This document shows positions 1 to 12,683 of a stretch of 64,000 bases of DNA, one piece after another (the first letter of the stretch is position 1; each line of letters starts with the position of its first letter). A program made the position numbers and the translations under genes. The stretch is from NCBI GenBank assembly GCA_021292105.1, contig CM037865.1:68865356-68929355 (forward strand). The letters run 5' to 3'. This stretch comes from Anadara kagoshimensis. Its lineage: Eukaryota > Mollusca > Bivalvia > Arcoida > Arcidae. The notes beneath the pieces were generated by a model. The model did no database searches, had not been told where the DNA came from, and worked only from the letters and a program-made list of their open reading frames with translations.

Positions 1-97
1 ATTGACACAGTAAAACGTAATAATATGCAGTCAAGTATTTAGAAAATTGAGAAACATGCAACCATAATTTGTTTTTGTCCTTACCATTTTTACACAG

Positions 98-163
98 GCA
101 GCTTCAGTTATCCGAATGATGTGGTATTTTCTTGGTAATGAGACGTTTCAGAGAGGAATGAGG
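98..163 (+). CDS. Aminopeptidase exon a (first visible)
   Basis: 66 nt, phase 0 at both ends, between an acag acceptor and a gtatgc donor. It encodes AASVIRMMWYFLGNETFQRG and the last two residues M-R; SVxRM is an M1-family hallmark after the catalytic domain. Confidence 0.9.
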
Positions 164-3100
164 GTATGCAAATTAAGCTTAATAACTATTTATTAAAAAT
201 CTTATCAACATAATTATTGCATAAAAGCACTGTAAAGGTACATATATTTCAATATATTTCTACGTCAAACACAAAATATGGCCAGGACATCATTAGAGCC
301 GTACGAAATCGCTCTTAGAACATTTACACGCATGCCAGTTTGAAGCATGCGAAATGATTGTTCAACTGATTATTTGTTTGACAATATATTTCTTGTTTGT
401 TTAATCAAGGTCCGATGATCAATTGCGTCGTAAAACAGGAAAAGGATAATTTTTAGTGCAGCCATTACATATCAGTTTTAATTTACATGTGGATATACTT
501 ATTAAAACCTACTCAATCATGTTACTATGAACTTTAAATCGAATGATGTATTTTTTTATTTTTTTCTTATGAACAGAAGAAATATTTTTCTGTTCCCCTT
601 TGCTGTTAAGGTCTCGTTCATTTGGTAAAAAATGCAAGCTGCTACAAATAAATTGTTTACACAAGAATATTGTGAACCTAGGCTAGTCATAGCCCTCGAA
701 AACTTTTATAGTCGTCACAATATTGTTAATAAGTATCATATCTTTGTATCAAGAATTACCCTAGACGTATACTTGACGTCTCATATTTGCATAGTCCCAT
801 GTCCCTTTTTCCCGAATTGTATTACAAACATAACGGGTGTACCTTCCAGGAGCTTCCGGCTCCACTTTCTGTTTAGAAATTACATGCTTAACCTAATTTG
901 CCTGCTTTAAATTCTTTTGGATATTGGTTTCGACGTGGTTTGGAATGTGTGTTTTGGAAAATACAACCATTTAATTTGCGTTTTTTTATTAAATAAAATA
1001 ATGTTATTTTTACATATATTTTATCTGTATATATTGTCTTTGATAACAACAGAAATACTTAAGAGAGAAGAGTTACGGTAATGCCGCTCATGGTGATTTG
1101 TGGTCTGCACTAACAGCTGTGAGTATACTGGTATACAGGAACAGAAAGTGAACTTGATTGTGTAGTAAACCACGGGTTCATCGACTTTCTTCGTTATAAG
1201 ATAAGTGACTGTCTAGAAATGAGTGAACGATTATGATTCAAATGTATAATAATAATAAAACTAGTCGATCCCACCCCTAAACTGAGTATTCAACTTCCTT
1301 TTAGACACGTATCAAGGTCTCTTTAGGCAACATCTTTATTTATTATGCATTGGCCGAAACCAATTTACGATACAAACTTTTTCAGTAATAATGTCATTGG
1401 TTACAGTTTTATGTAAATGCATACATATCAGTAAATGTAGAAATCTTATCTAGCGTCATTTCTCTTTGTAATCATATCAAATGAAATACCACAACAGTTT
1501 CATTGTATTCTAGTAAACAATCGATATACCAATGGGAACAAACTGTGTACCATTGCTTACTTGTTTCTTTCTTTATTCTTATGAAGTAGAATTTATGTTG
1601 AACTTTGTTACATCTACAGATAAGACCGTCATCAAATAATTCCACTCCACTTGCAAATATATAGATCGTGCCCTAACGCTTAAAATCCTAAATTGTACGA
1701 CTATGTATATCTTACCTATTCTAGTGAGCTTGAATTAAAAGATATCACTGATTCGCCTCTCAAGTTTTGTCTCAATTACGACGCTTCAGAGAGACTTCAC
1801 TGCTTCACCTGTTTGTTTCCACTGCGGCAACCTTATACATCGAAGCTGATTGTATTGTTGACCCAGTGATATGACAACTTTAGGCTTATATGTGCCCTAA
1901 AAGTATGGTGTCTCTGTGTCAAGAATTGCCCTGAAAGCCATAGTTTCATGTTATTTCACTCAACACGTGGCGGGTGTAAGTAGTTAAACATGAGGTGCTT
2001 GTCATTCCTTAACACCCGGCCTCACTTCCCTGGTGGAAATTCACGTGTTGAACCTAACTTGTCAGTTTCAAAGTTTTCACTTTGATTCTTGATTGCGATT
2101 TGGACATGGATAAGTATGTTTGGTTTTTTATTTAATACTTTATATATCACCATTTGGCGTTCAATACTGCTTAAGGTAATACATTATTATATGAATAGAA
2201 TATTACAATGGGTATTATATTTTAGCGTAATATTACATGGTCTTTTCTATGGACTATTATTACATGTATATTTCTAAATACCTTTATATATCTATGCATT
2301 TTTTGTGTTTTGTCTAGCAATCTTTCGAAGATGGTAAAAATATTGACGTTAAGGTGGTGATGGATACATGGATTAAACAGATGAATTACCCCGTAGTAAA
2401 TGTTACAACTGATTCTGACGGCAACATCCACGTCACACAGTCAAGATTTGTCATCAACCAGGAGAATAAAAATCAAACAGAACTTTATGAATCTGAATTC
2501 GGGTAATAATAAAACGTAGCATGTAACAAAATACTTGGCTTAACACTTGTCTAGTATGCACCACACAATCAACAGCTAAACTGATAACTGCAAATTTTCA
2601 CTTCTTACTTCGCAATTTGTAAGTAATTTACAACGAGACCGCCAAGTTGTCCCGTTATCAAGAGTCAATATTAACTTATGACCATAAGCTCTAAATGGTA
2701 TTTTCAACACATTCTAGATCTATTTCTAGAACATGTTTTAGTAGCTCATATGTATTTTATATTTGACATCAGGTTATTTGGTACTTGAAGTAAAGGTAAT
2801 TTATTATTTTAAAAACAAAACAAAAATGTACAAGAAAACACATTCACATGCTTATAACATTAGCAGTGCATATGTATACACAGATGATTATATAATTATG
2901 CTGCCATCTCGGTAATCACTAACCGAGCCGTTTATTATATATTTTGTAGTTATATGTGGGAAATACCCTTTACTTATACGACAAGTACAGAGATGAACTT
3001 CAACAAAAATGATAGAGATATTGAATGGATTCATTTAAATGAAAGTGGTATGTTGTCAAAAAACACAATTACAACAATCTCTTCAAAATAATTAAGCATT

Positions 3101-6100
3101 ATCACCAATGCCATCCCTACTGTTTATATATCAAAGTAAAGAAACGCAAAATAATGGCATTGCACATATTTAATACGATGACTTTTCAGTTTTTAGCGCA
3201 TTTGTTTCCAAAGTATAAAGTCAATCCGCTACTAATTACATAACAATGGCCAATGCAACACCTTTAGTATACACACTACAATATGCTTTCCTGTCAACTA
3301 TATTCATACAGCCGAAAATAAGCAAAATGGCTAAAATGAGATACTAAACACAAATATACCAGCCCATGTAGTTCTTTAAAGATAAATGATATTACAGACA
3401 AAATTAAGATACGTAAAACAAAAATATAAGATACCAATGGGACACATTCCTTTTATATTCACAGAGAAAACTATCCATAGTTCAGTTCTTACCAACGCTA
3501 CAGATTTTTGGATCATCGGTAACATACAACAGTACGGATTTTACCGTGTAAACTACGACCAGCGGAACTGGAGAGCCATCATCAACCAGTTAAATAAAAA
3601 CCATACGGTAATTACATCTATCGAAAGTACCATGTTTAATAGCTAATAATAAGGTGTAAATGTATCAGAATTTGGATAATTTACCTCTAATTATCATAGG
3701 AAGAAACATGATTATTACTTAGAAAGTAGAACTAACATGGGTTGAGACGGGTCGTAGAAATTTGTAGGTGACTAACGTACAGTACATTTAAAAAAGCTCG
3801 GGTGGTGAAGACACAACACAATTACAAACATTTTTCAAGTGGAGTAATGATGTTTTATAACAACGTCATGATACTTTCATTGATATCGATGCGGTCAGAT
3901 TTCGAATGGTGGGAAAATCAGAGTAACCAGAGAAAACCACCTAGCTTCGACAAGCTTTTAACACTTAGAACCTGCACGATGAGATATGATGATAAGTTTG
4001 ATGTCTCTGTGTCCAGAATTGCCCTGGATATATTTGACGTCTCATAGTTCCATGTTCCTTTCACACAATTTTGATTAAACACGTGGCGGGTGTAGCTAGC
4101 TAAACAGGAGATGCTTACCCTTCCGGAGCACCCGGCCTCACTTCCCTGGTGAAAGTTCACGTGTCTAACCTAACTTGTCAGTTCCAAAGTATTTACTTTG
4201 ATTCTGGATTGTGATTCGGACATGGATTAGGATGTTTGTTTTTGATCATTGAACCGCTTAAGCCATTCGATCACCAAGCAAAATTAAAAATAATCAGAAA
4301 TAGCATTTATTAACGCCTGACTTTGGACTGGTACAAATAGTTAAATTGTTATATATTAATGTAATAATCAGATATACGTTTCTGTATTTTACAACAGAAT
4401 CGATTTTACATGTAAGTACTGTATTAATCTTTTTAGCAAAATATATACTAGTAATTTCCTTAGCTGAAATAGGTAAAATATATTTTGGTCCTTTCGGTTT
4501 GTAATTTTGGTCCAAGCACTACTTATGGGGAATGGTATTCCGAAACGGCCGTCATGTGTTGTAAAACTAAAACTGGTATAATATATATTTGGATATTTTA
4601 TCACGTTCTAAACTAAATAACATAAAAAGTACAAACAAAAAGCGTTTTACGGCTACAAATTTCTGTTTTAGGTGATACATATGGTAAACAGAGCACAGAT
4701 AATAAATGATGCCTGGGCATTGGTAAAGTATGTACATATTTCAGCATTATCAACTACTCCGAAAATTTCCAAAATCTTTTCGTTAATGTATCATATGACT
4801 AGAGCGTTTCTTACGTTTTGTCTATTTTGGCCATCTTTTATATCATTGTCTCTTTAACCTCTTGTGTTTTTATTTTATTATCCAGAAATAGAGGTATCTT
4901 TCTTTCACGTGGTTATTAAAAAGCTCACATTTCTTGTAATGGATATGTTGAACAGAAGCAAATTATCAGAACTAAAATAATAATTTAGTAAAGTACTATT
5001 AATGTTTTAGACATAGGTTTACATTCTGGACTTTTAATTAAAATAGGGCTGGCATGTTGGACATTGGAACAGCGTTGGATTTGCTATCGTATCTAAGTTA
5101 TGAGAAGGGCTACATACCTTGGTTTTCAGCCGTGGGAGAATTGGAATATGTAGATGACATGTTATCTTACACAGCTTTATATGGCCAATACCAGGTACTT
5201 GGTAATGAATAAGAGACAATGTTGACATACATAAATATTGCCGGAGATGGGCTAATATTGGGCATGTTTCCTAAAAATAAATGACATAAAAAGAACTTGG
5301 TAGAAAATGTTATGTAAGTGTGCTGCTAATTAAGTTAGATAAACCATTGCATAAGCACGGACCAATATCAAATTGAGGTATATAGGTATATAGCAGTGTT
5401 ATTAAAGATAAAAAAGAATACAATTATTTCATATATATGTTCCACGTTCATTATCATTTATCTTAACATTTTCACGCGTGGCTTGTTCGGCTGGTTCAGC
5501 AATGCAGCTTACCAACTGACCTCATTTCCCTGTTAACTTAAATTGCCATTTTCAAAGCTTTAACTTTATATTCAAATGTTGATATGAACATGAGTTGGCA
5601 TGAGGCAGTGTGCAGCTGAAATTAATGCACTTTTCAATAAAAATGAAGTCTTTAGGCTAATTTCCTTAACTAAATTTGGTTAAATATATTTTGGTTCTTT
5701 GGATATTTTAACCCCTTAGTCGAAGCACTTGTATAACATTATATTGGAAAATATTGTCCATCTCCTGTGTCCCTGTGTTATGTGTCCGTTTATTTCAGTG
5801 CCTATTATTAAATCATATTTAGTTTCCTTAGCTCTTGTCAAGTACACGTTTTTCACTTGTACATTTTCAATGGGGTTCGCCGCTGTACCACGTGATCAAT
5901 ACCTCTTAACTTTTGTGCGGAACGTTTTGGAAAACCTCAACGTCACAGATTCCTGGAATGACGTTGTTTTTTTGTGGGAAAACGTAATCTCATGCGATTC
6001 CATATCCATTGGAAATAAGTGTTCCGCACAAACGTTAGAGAGTAACACATGGTACAGCGGCGAACCCCATTTTCAACTTGCTTTCCTACTTCAAAGTATT

Positions 6101-9100
6101 GGTTCTACAAAAATAATAAACTAAGTTTTATCTAAGGGCTCATGAAATTTATTCAGTACTTGTTACATATCAATTATATTTGTTATTTTGAATTATTAAT
6201 TTTTATTTTTCACAGGATTATATGCGGAAATCAGTAAACACAACATTTTACGAAATAGGAATGGTTATTAAAGAAAATGATCCGTTGTTAACTATGTAAG
6301 TAAGACACCGATTAAAACATGTATAAAGTCATGTCGCATTTCAAGGAACAAGAACTATTGACGTAATATCAAACCACGTTTAATGACGTCACGAAACATT
6401 TAAACGTTGACGTTATTGATAACAAAACAATCTTTTTAAAAACGAGGTTCGATATTGCATTTGAAATGAATCTTTTAAATTGTTTTATTGTTTAGTAAAA
6501 TGCATGATGAGGGCATAGCCTTATAAAGTTAGAACAATAACATAAATATTTACATCGTTTAATATTTCGATAAGGTAATATATCATAAGATCAAGTTAAA
6601 ATTAAACTTAAATATGACAGATTAATCGATTGGATATCTTTAATGAAAACATAGCATGTCTGTCGGGATGCTGAATATAATAGAAAACACAAATACGCAA
6701 TTGTCAGAAAGTAACATGTCTTAAAACTAGGAATTACTTAACGATTATCACTATCAATCATTCCAACATTATATGTGATCGTCGATTAAATGTTTTTACA
6801 ATTGTGTACTGTTTTAACTTCTGTGTTGTAGTTAAATAGATTTTATATGCAATTTTCTAAAATATTGTCAATATTCTCGTAATCATGGACAAATGCAGTA
6901 AGAAAATAATAAAACACATAAAGCAAGACACTCGACTACAATAAATACTTTAACAGTGTTATCATTCCCACATACAACTCAAATAAGACTATATAACGAT
7001 TGTTTTGTGTATGATGTACCACTTAGTAACATGTATGTATACACCTTGTATTCAAGATTTACAGTTAAAACCTTTTTACAGATATCTTCAGAGTTTAATC
7101 ACAGAAGAAGCATGTAAACATGGTATAGCAGCTTGTGTAGCTGAAGCCAAATCGGAGTTCCAGAGATGGATAGAAGATCCACAAAATAACAAGTATAACC
7201 ATTTATCGTTGAATCATTTCTGGCATTGTGATAAAATTATATTCATATGCATGTTTTGAAAATATCACACCGGGTTTCATGCTAGGGTTTATACTTTAAA
7301 AACATTCTACGGTAGATATCACTTCAATAGCCATCGTCGGTTTAATAACAACCTTATCCATCATATTCAAAATAATAACCACCCTTATCGTTTGGACATT
7401 TAAGTGTTTTCTAATATTTTTAAACGATTGTGAAGTACAAGAAACCCGTCATTTGTGACAATTATGTCATTATGTCTAGTGACCATAGCCAGTGAGGTAT
7501 GAGAGCGTTGTTAAAGGTTATTACTGATATTTCCATGACCTAAGTTTTCCTTGATATGAAACATGAAGAAAGCCGTGGTGGTATAACAAACGCTATTTCC
7601 ATGGTTTTTCTGTTTAATCATGCACCCCCTTGTTTATCTTATGGCGTCATGCTTTTGTCTAAACAGAGTCGTGACGTAATTTTCATTCATAAGATTATTT
7701 ATTTCAATAAAAGTAATCTCAACGGCCGAATTGTTTCAATGGATCTTTTTTTAAATGGATAGTAAAATGTACTTCCGAAAAAACAGTTCGTAATGTTTAT
7801 TTCAATTTCTTTTATTTAAGTCATGTCAGAATTGAAATGATCAACAATTACTAGTACCCGTTGTATATCGTCAATAATACACTGAACGTCGTCAACATGC
7901 GGCGAATATATGACCTCGTGATATACTCTCCCGCATATGAATTGCGGTCCGTGTATTATTCGACGATATACCACGGTTACATATGTGGATTATTTCTTAA
8001 ATTTATGTTGTGAATATAATGTGTGAAACTTGTTTTTATTTCATGACGATGATGATGGTGATAATGATGATAAGGAAGAAGAAGATTGGTATAGGGTGAG
8101 GAAGGGATTGGTGGTGGTGTTATTGGTGGCAATGCCCATTATAACAGTAGTGTTTGTTTCTTTTTCAGGATTTCGCCAGAAATAAAAGAAACTGTTCTCT
8201 GTACAGCGATAAAGGAGAGTGATTACACAGTGTGGAATTCCGTTTATGATTACTTCAAAACGTCCCCGGCATTAGAACAAAGACTGCTCATTAGAGTGTT
8301 AGGTTGCTCAAAGGAACCTTGGATATTACGAAAGTAAGAGGCGTTAATAAATATTCCTTAAATAAATAATTACATCGTTTACATTGACGTCTAAAGCGTG
8401 CTTTTTCTTGTATTTCAGTATACTAACGGAAGTCAGTATTTTTACGGTTTTTCTTTAAGTCGATTATTTATTTTTTGGTCCCAGTATCAGTTTTGTATAT
8501 TTTTGGTTGATTTTGCTATTACGATGTGTTTTGGCTGTTCAACCCTGGTCTCAAGTTGATGTATCAGATATAATTTGATCACATAACATTCAAAATGAGA
8601 TACTTATTAGTTTGATCCATATATTTTTATTTTTACAGATTTCTTAGTTACTCGATGGACACTAGAATCATAAGGAAGCAGGATTCCTACTTCGTAATTA
8701 CAGCAGTATCTGCGAATATATATGGACGTGATATTGCTTGGGGATTTGTACAGGATAATTGGCTGAAATTGTTAAAGTATAATTATAAAATAATCAAATA
8801 TTAAATATACATATTACTAGAAAATTTATTAACATTTAGAATACCGGTTATATTTATATATTGAGTCTTGTTTGATAGGATTTTTGTAATCTTGTGTTTG
8901 TACTACAAGTGCCTACAGTACCGATCATCATAGACTGTCTTTGTAATTTTTGGCTATTTCAAGAATCTGCTGTTTGTATCCAACTTCTGTATTGTCTTTA
9001 AAGTTACGCTATTGAGTAGCTACATGTATAATACATGTTACATAATTATACCTTTTTTGCAATCTAAAAAAAGTATTATAAAATCACGATTTCCAATATA

Positions 9101-10081
9101 AAACGGTGTCTTACTCAAAATCAAAGATGACAATGTTTGGCGAAATACTTGTTAAATGTTAGTGTTAACGATGCACATCAACATATGCAAGTCCATGGAT
9201 TTTGAAATGCACAAGTATCATCTTTCTAGTAAAAGTTTAAGATGAATAGATTTGACAATATTTTGAAAATTTATTAACGTTGTCATAAATATTTATGTGT
9301 ATTTTGTCCTAGTATTGAGAACTTGATTTAATTAATATTTCAGTTATGGTATTGAACTCAGAAGAGTAGGACAAGTTTTAACTTATACCACAAGGCGATT
9401 TAACACTGAAGCTGTCCTGGGTCAGGTAAGACGTAATTGTGTACAATCTTATCAAAGCTATGACGTCGTAGGTGCGTATTAAGTGTATGTGCACATTAAT
9501 TCTGCAAGTTACAGTTGTGAATTGGTATCCTTTTTTGTTCCATCGTTAACTGATATTATTTGGTGTTATTTGTGTTGTCATGTGCTGATTAAAATTTTAT
9601 TAAAACAGTGCATTCAAAACCAGCACATGACTTTAAATAAACATTCAAAATCAGCACACGAGAGTGTATTTCCTGTTACCAAGTGCATTTCTGTCAGTTG
9701 TAAATTTGGTCATATTCTGAATGCTGAACTCTGAAATTCAGGTACTGATTGCATTCTTCCCTAGTGTCAAATATTTAACCATTTACAAAATTATGATCAT
9801 CATAGTATATGTTAATTTTTTTTTGTTATTCAATATGAGTAGAGACTGATATATGATATGGTATATGGCATCCGAACAGCGGGACAGTGTTCCGATATTA
9901 GCTTTCTATTATTTTTTTTCATTTTCAGCTAAACTCACTGAGGGCAAAATATCCTAATTTCGAAAGCGAGTTGTCTCCATATTTTAACCAAGCCATTGAG
10001 ACAGTTGGAAACAATTTGAACTGGATATCAAACAACTACAATCAACTAGAAGAATGGCTAATACAGCACAGGAAGATTTAA
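98..10081 (+). CDS. M1-family aminopeptidase (aminopeptidase N-like), C-terminal 13 exons
   Basis: This is the 3' part of a zinc aminopeptidase gene. M1 enzymes remove N-terminal residues from peptides, often as membrane ectoenzymes. Thirteen exons join with all phases matching (1491 nt, 496 aa plus TAA). The first exon carries ASVIRM, the conserved stretch after the thermolysin-like domain. It is followed by the linker (MDTWIKQMNYPVV), the ERAP1_C-type entry WIIGNIQQYGFYRVNYD, the helix NRAQIINDAWAL, and the ISPEIKETVLCTAI, LGCSKEPWILRKFLSY and IRKQD blocks typical of the family. The HExxH zinc site and GxMEN motif must lie upstream of the window. The C-terminus (WLIQHRKI) has no hydrophobic GPI-signal-like tail, so membrane anchoring, if any, is probably N-terminal. 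All exons are open, so the gene looks functional. Which M1 paralogue it is (ANPEP, ENPEP or other) cannot be decided from this half. Confidence 0.93.
711..957 (+). repeat. 230-bp dispersed family, copy 1 (diverged)
   Basis: In an aminopeptidase intron. Shares gtcgtcacaatattgtt, a 'tcaagaattaccct' block and 'cttgacgtctcata' with the other copies; the second half is decayed. Confidence 0.6.
1053..1118 (+). CDS. Aminopeptidase exon b
   Basis: 66 nt, phase 0, acceptor aacag, donor gtgagt. It encodes KYLREKSYGNAAHGDLWSAL then T-A, the 'YL..Y.NA...DLW.AL' helix of the family. Confidence 0.9.
1881..2125 (+). repeat. 230-bp dispersed family, copy 2
   Basis: Carries gtctctgtgtcaagaattgc, acacgtggcgggtgtaagta, acccggcctcacttccctgg and the terminal ggacatgga of the family. 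Lies in the aminopeptidase intron just before exon c. Confidence 0.8.
2318..2502 (+). CDS. Aminopeptidase exon c
   Basis: 185 nt, starts in phase 0 after tctag and ends two bases into a Gly codon before gtaata. It holds VVMDTWIKQMNYPVVNVTTD, the W..Q.G.P beta-domain entry of M1 enzymes, and an N-glycosylation sequon (NVT). Confidence 0.92.
2950..3047 (+). CDS. Aminopeptidase exon d
   Basis: 98 nt that complete the split Gly codon and encode YMWEIPFTYTTS, matching the 'W.IP.TY.TS' strand of the family. It ends one base into the next codon before gtatgt. Confidence 0.9.
3465..3607 (+). CDS. Aminopeptidase exon e
   Basis: 143 nt encoding FWIIGNIQQYGFYRVNYDQR, the conserved 'W...N....G.YRV.YD' start of the C-terminal helical domain. 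Acceptor tcacag, donor gtaatt, ends in phase 0. Confidence 0.93.
3981..4245 (+). repeat. 230-bp dispersed family, copy 3 (best reference)
   Basis: Most complete plus-strand copy: gtctctgtgtccagaattgc, tttgacgtctcata, acacgtggcgggtgtagcta, cacccggcctcacttccctg, gttcacgtgt, cttgtcagttccaaag, gattcggacatggatt. No terminal inverted repeats or tRNA boxes noticed, so the class is open. Confidence 0.85.
4495..4590. repeat. Short dispersed repeat (TAATTTTGGTCCAAGCACTAC)
   Basis: Similar in order to 15240-15330 (taattttggttcaagtacta ... aaaacggcgtttgtgctgta ... actggtataata). A reversed end-fragment lies at 43888-43905. Confidence 0.5.
4672..4727 (+). CDS. Aminopeptidase exon f
   Basis: 56 nt encoding VIHMVNRAQIINDAWALV. 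The NRAQ.I.D helix is diagnostic for M1 enzymes. Donor gtatgt after two bases of a Lys codon. Confidence 0.92.
5047..5194 (+). CDS. Aminopeptidase exon g
   Basis: 148 nt encoding GTALDLLSYLSYEKGYIPWF and the following helix, matching 'AL.L..YL..E..Y.PW' of the family. Acceptor aatag, donor gtactt, ends in phase 0. Confidence 0.92.
5465..5605 (+). repeat. 230-bp dispersed family, copy 4 (partial)
   Basis: Retains 'cacgcgtggc', 'cctcatttccctg' and the tail 'tatgaacatgagttgg'; diverged and shortened. Confidence 0.5.
5869..6071. mobile_element. MITE with 26-bp terminal inverted repeats (CACGTG/TAACGTTTGTGCGG family)
   Basis: Ends are near-exact inverted repeats (AATGGGGTTCGCCGCTGTAC and six more bases, one mismatch). 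Subterminal CTTAACTTTTGTGCGG is repeated inverted as CTAACGTTTGTGCGG. The plus-strand ORF over this interval is a by-product. A related copy lies at 57066-57213. Confidence 0.75.
6216..6295 (+). CDS. Aminopeptidase exon h
   Basis: 80 nt between ttcacag and gtaagt, encoding a helical stretch of the C-terminal domain (DYMRKSVNTTFYEIGM). Lower conservation, but phase agrees with both neighbours. Confidence 0.85.
7082..7192 (+). CDS. Aminopeptidase exon i
   Basis: 111 nt encoding EEACKHGIAACVAEAKSEFQ and RWIEDPQNN, the 'AC..G...C...A...F..W' helices of M1 enzymes. Phase matches on both sides. Confidence 0.9.
7856..7978. repeat. Hairpin MITE
   Basis: Left arm gtatatcgtcaataatacac pairs with right arm gtgtattattcgacgatata, with weaker pairing toward the middle. 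Lies in the intron before aminopeptidase exon j. Confidence 0.7.
8169..8333 (+). CDS. Aminopeptidase exon j
   Basis: 165 nt encoding ISPEIKETVLCTAI and LLIRVLGCSKEPWILRK. 'I.P..R..VYC.AI' and 'LGCSKE.W.L' are among the best conserved C-terminal blocks of the family. Confidence 0.93.
8639..8776 (+). CDS. Aminopeptidase exon k
   Basis: 138 nt encoding FLSYSMDTRIIRKQDSYFVI and GRDIAWGFVQDNW, matching 'YL..SL....IR.QD' and 'G...AW.F...NW' in M1 enzymes. Confidence 0.93.
9344..9425 (+). CDS. Aminopeptidase exon l
   Basis: 82 nt encoding NYGIELRRVGQVLTYTTRRF, near the C-terminal end of the helical domain. Acceptor tttcag, donor gtaaga, ends in phase 0. Confidence 0.9.
9576..9631. repeat. TGTCAT short hairpin, copy E
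   Basis: Left arm tgtcatgtgctgatt, right arm ccagcacatgac with loop gcattcaaaa. A second right-arm-like segment (attcaaaatcagcacac) follows. Confidence 0.6.
9929..10081 (+). CDS. Aminopeptidase terminal exon m
   Basis: 153 nt ending in TAA at 10079-10081. It encodes the last 50 residues including 'NWISNNYNQLEEWL'. A possible polyadenylation hexamer (aataaa) lies at 10270-10275. Confidence 0.9.
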   Translation, partial: LNSLRAKYPNFESELSPYFNQAIETVGNNLNWISNNYNQLEEWLIQHRKI

Positions 10082-12510
10082 AGCGATACATATAAATTGA
10101 TTCGATATATAAACGGATTTAGGCGTTTGTATTTAGTGCAGATATATTTTGATAAATGATAAATGATTTGATAAAATTGAGAGTAGTATTAAATGAAACA
10201 GAGATGATTGGGTTATCATGATGATTGCGAAAGGAAAACATCCATAGGGCAGAAATATTGGAATATTTGAATAAAAATTATCACAATAATATAGAATAGA
10301 GAATATTCACTCAGTTTGAAATCTTATATGATTTATGACAATAACAATCTTATAACGAATGTATGCTTGTTTTATACATAACTATTTTTCTATTTCGAGT
10401 TTTTCATTTATTACCCTACAATACCATGAAGGTATACGTACGCATGTTTTACACGTAACTGATTTTGTTGTTTGGAGTCTACAATATCAAAGTTAACTTA
10501 CTTAATCATAGATAGCACAGTTGTTCTCTGAACTCTGAAACCTGGTCGTCATCACTCCTCTTAACAGCGTCACGTATAATATATTAGATACCACAGTTAC
10601 TTAAAATGAACTTATACTAATGCGCATTGTCATTACAAAGTCGGGATATATATAATCAATGGTCTGATAAATGTTCATCCTTTCTTGTTTTGTTAATTTA
10701 TTGGTTTGTTCTTTGTTATTCTTAGTTGTTTTGTTTGTAGCCATTAAAAACAAACTACTGGTTCATGTCAAAATTACAATTCCCAACGCAAAGAAAAACT
10801 TTGATAAGTCAAGTTAAATCACGAGCTACAACCATCAAAGTAAGGATGGTTGCTCTGGAAGAGTAACCACCTCCTGTCTAGCTAGCTACAGCTGCCACGT
10901 GTCAAATCAAAATTGAGAATTAAAAGAAAAATGGACGTCAACTATATCCAGGAAAATTTGAAATACAGAGACATTATACTAATCACAATTTTTGTGATGA
11001 CGATCCTTAGACATTTTCCTAAAATCTAGCCTGCAATATCCCGAAGTCAACAATTTATTGGTAAGCAGTTTGCTTTGATGTCAGGTCGCTGATTCCTACA
11101 ACTATTAAATGCAAAAGAACAATAATTTTCGCCTTGAGTTAACAGGCTTTTTAAACCTTCATTTGATGGTTCAGTTTATCTAGTAACATTGGTTTGCAAA
11201 TTTCAGTCTTAACACAACAATTATTGTGTCACTTTTGAGAGTATTTTGTCAAATTATGGGGAAAATTGTTCACAATTCAATATAAATATTTTCATGTGCC
11301 CTAGAACTAGCACATATTCGTGATAGAATAATGAATTGATTAAAACAAGTTGTTCTGGGTAAAAATAAATAACTTAAATAATTTTAACTTTAATTTATTT
11401 ATGTTTTTATGACATATTAATTTATCTTAAACCTTTCATAAACGTAAAATTTAAGTATGTTCCAGATATGTTGTTGAGTTGGTAATAAATATAGTTGCAA
11501 TCACAAATAATGGAAATCCTTTAATATGTTACCATGATTTTTTAAAGTAGCGGCAACCGATATTTGATCTCAAGATGAAGTTGCTATTTCTGTCTCATAT
11601 TAATACAAATGCCATGTATAGACATTCATGAATAGAGTAAATTGGTATAATTGTGTATTACATCACAGTCGAGTTTCTTACACCTGTATAGAGGCGTTCA
11701 TTACTTAGTTGGTAAAATACCCGATTACACTAAATATACCACCGACATTTAGTAAGTAAATGACAAAATTTCGCGCATTTGTATCCACCGAATTGGATGT
11801 GAACGGGATTGCAAGTGCTGAATCGATTTGTAAGAGTGCGCTTTAGACCATTGACCATCGAACGTCCAAAAATTTAAAAATGCCGTTTACTGTCAATCGG
11901 AAAAAGTTATTGTGTTTAATCAATATGAGCACATATGTAATTTATATGTTGAGTAATACATATGTTACCCAGTCACTTAGTTTCTATCTTCCGGGAACCC
12001 TATCATTCATGTGGTGTTCGTCATCTCGATGCAGCATCTCACATATTTCGGTTAATGTCACATTGTAATGAATCATAATGAAACTATGTGCAGACACAAT
12101 GATAAAGTCGAACAAAAAATCTGGCGTTAATTGCAGATTCCAAGACGTATTATCCCGCTCAAATGAAGTTTTTTGTCATTTTATTCTTTGTTGATTTCTT
12201 TTAACGTGATAAGTCATACATCCATATTTTTATTCATTCCAATTGTTCGACACAAAATTTCAGATGCACTCGAATGGTAGCTGACTTGAAACGTCTAGTT
12301 AAGCAGGTGATGTTTTGTAAAATTCTAAATTGCAATCTCGTATGATTATTTTTAAGTTTATTTTGATTTTATCATTCTATCTTTGATTTCCTTAGATCAA
12401 GACGATCAATCATTCCATCCCATTTCCCATTCACCAATTTTAGCAGTGACACGGCACTATCTGTGAACGTTGGATTTCAGGCATGACCTTTGGATTTTGT
12501 CATGTATTTT
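10082..12510. other. Intergenic interval between convergent genes
   Basis: 2.4 kb between the aminopeptidase stop and the PRR5-like stop; both 3' UTRs must lie here. It contains one reverse copy of the 230-bp dispersed family (10749-11005). No further open exon-like sequence was recognised. Confidence 0.6.
10749..11005 (-). repeat. 230-bp dispersed family, copy 5
   Basis: Reverse copy between the two convergent genes. Shares ctgtctagctagctacagct, gccacgtgt and 'gacgtcaactatatccagg'. Confidence 0.75.
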
Positions 12511-12683
12511 TCAAGTCTGTATACTATGCCTTCTTCCTGTCTCCTGTTCAACTAATGGTGCTAACAGATGATTAAATGCTAAACCATTCCCATGTCTGGG
12601 TCTTGTTGGTAAAATGGCATGCGATGACCTTGGCCTGGCTGCTTTCGTATCCAATTTATCCAATTCGTATGCTTCTGATTTTT
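12511..12683 (-). CDS. PRR5: PRR5-like exon 10 (stop)
   Basis: 173 nt after ctttttgtag, ending at TGA (12513-12511, minus). It encodes a basic segment with HAILPTRPRHGNGLAFNHLL and APLVEQETGRRHSIQT, similar to the 'LL.PV.E....RRHSV' tail region of vertebrate PRR5. No donor is seen before the stop. Confidence 0.85.

Noticed and set aside
5729-6124. 131-codon plus-strand frame inside the aminopeptidase gene
   Set aside because: It lies within an intron and covers a MITE whose terminal inverted repeats create the similarity of its two ends; no family resemblance and phases of the true exons already match without it.
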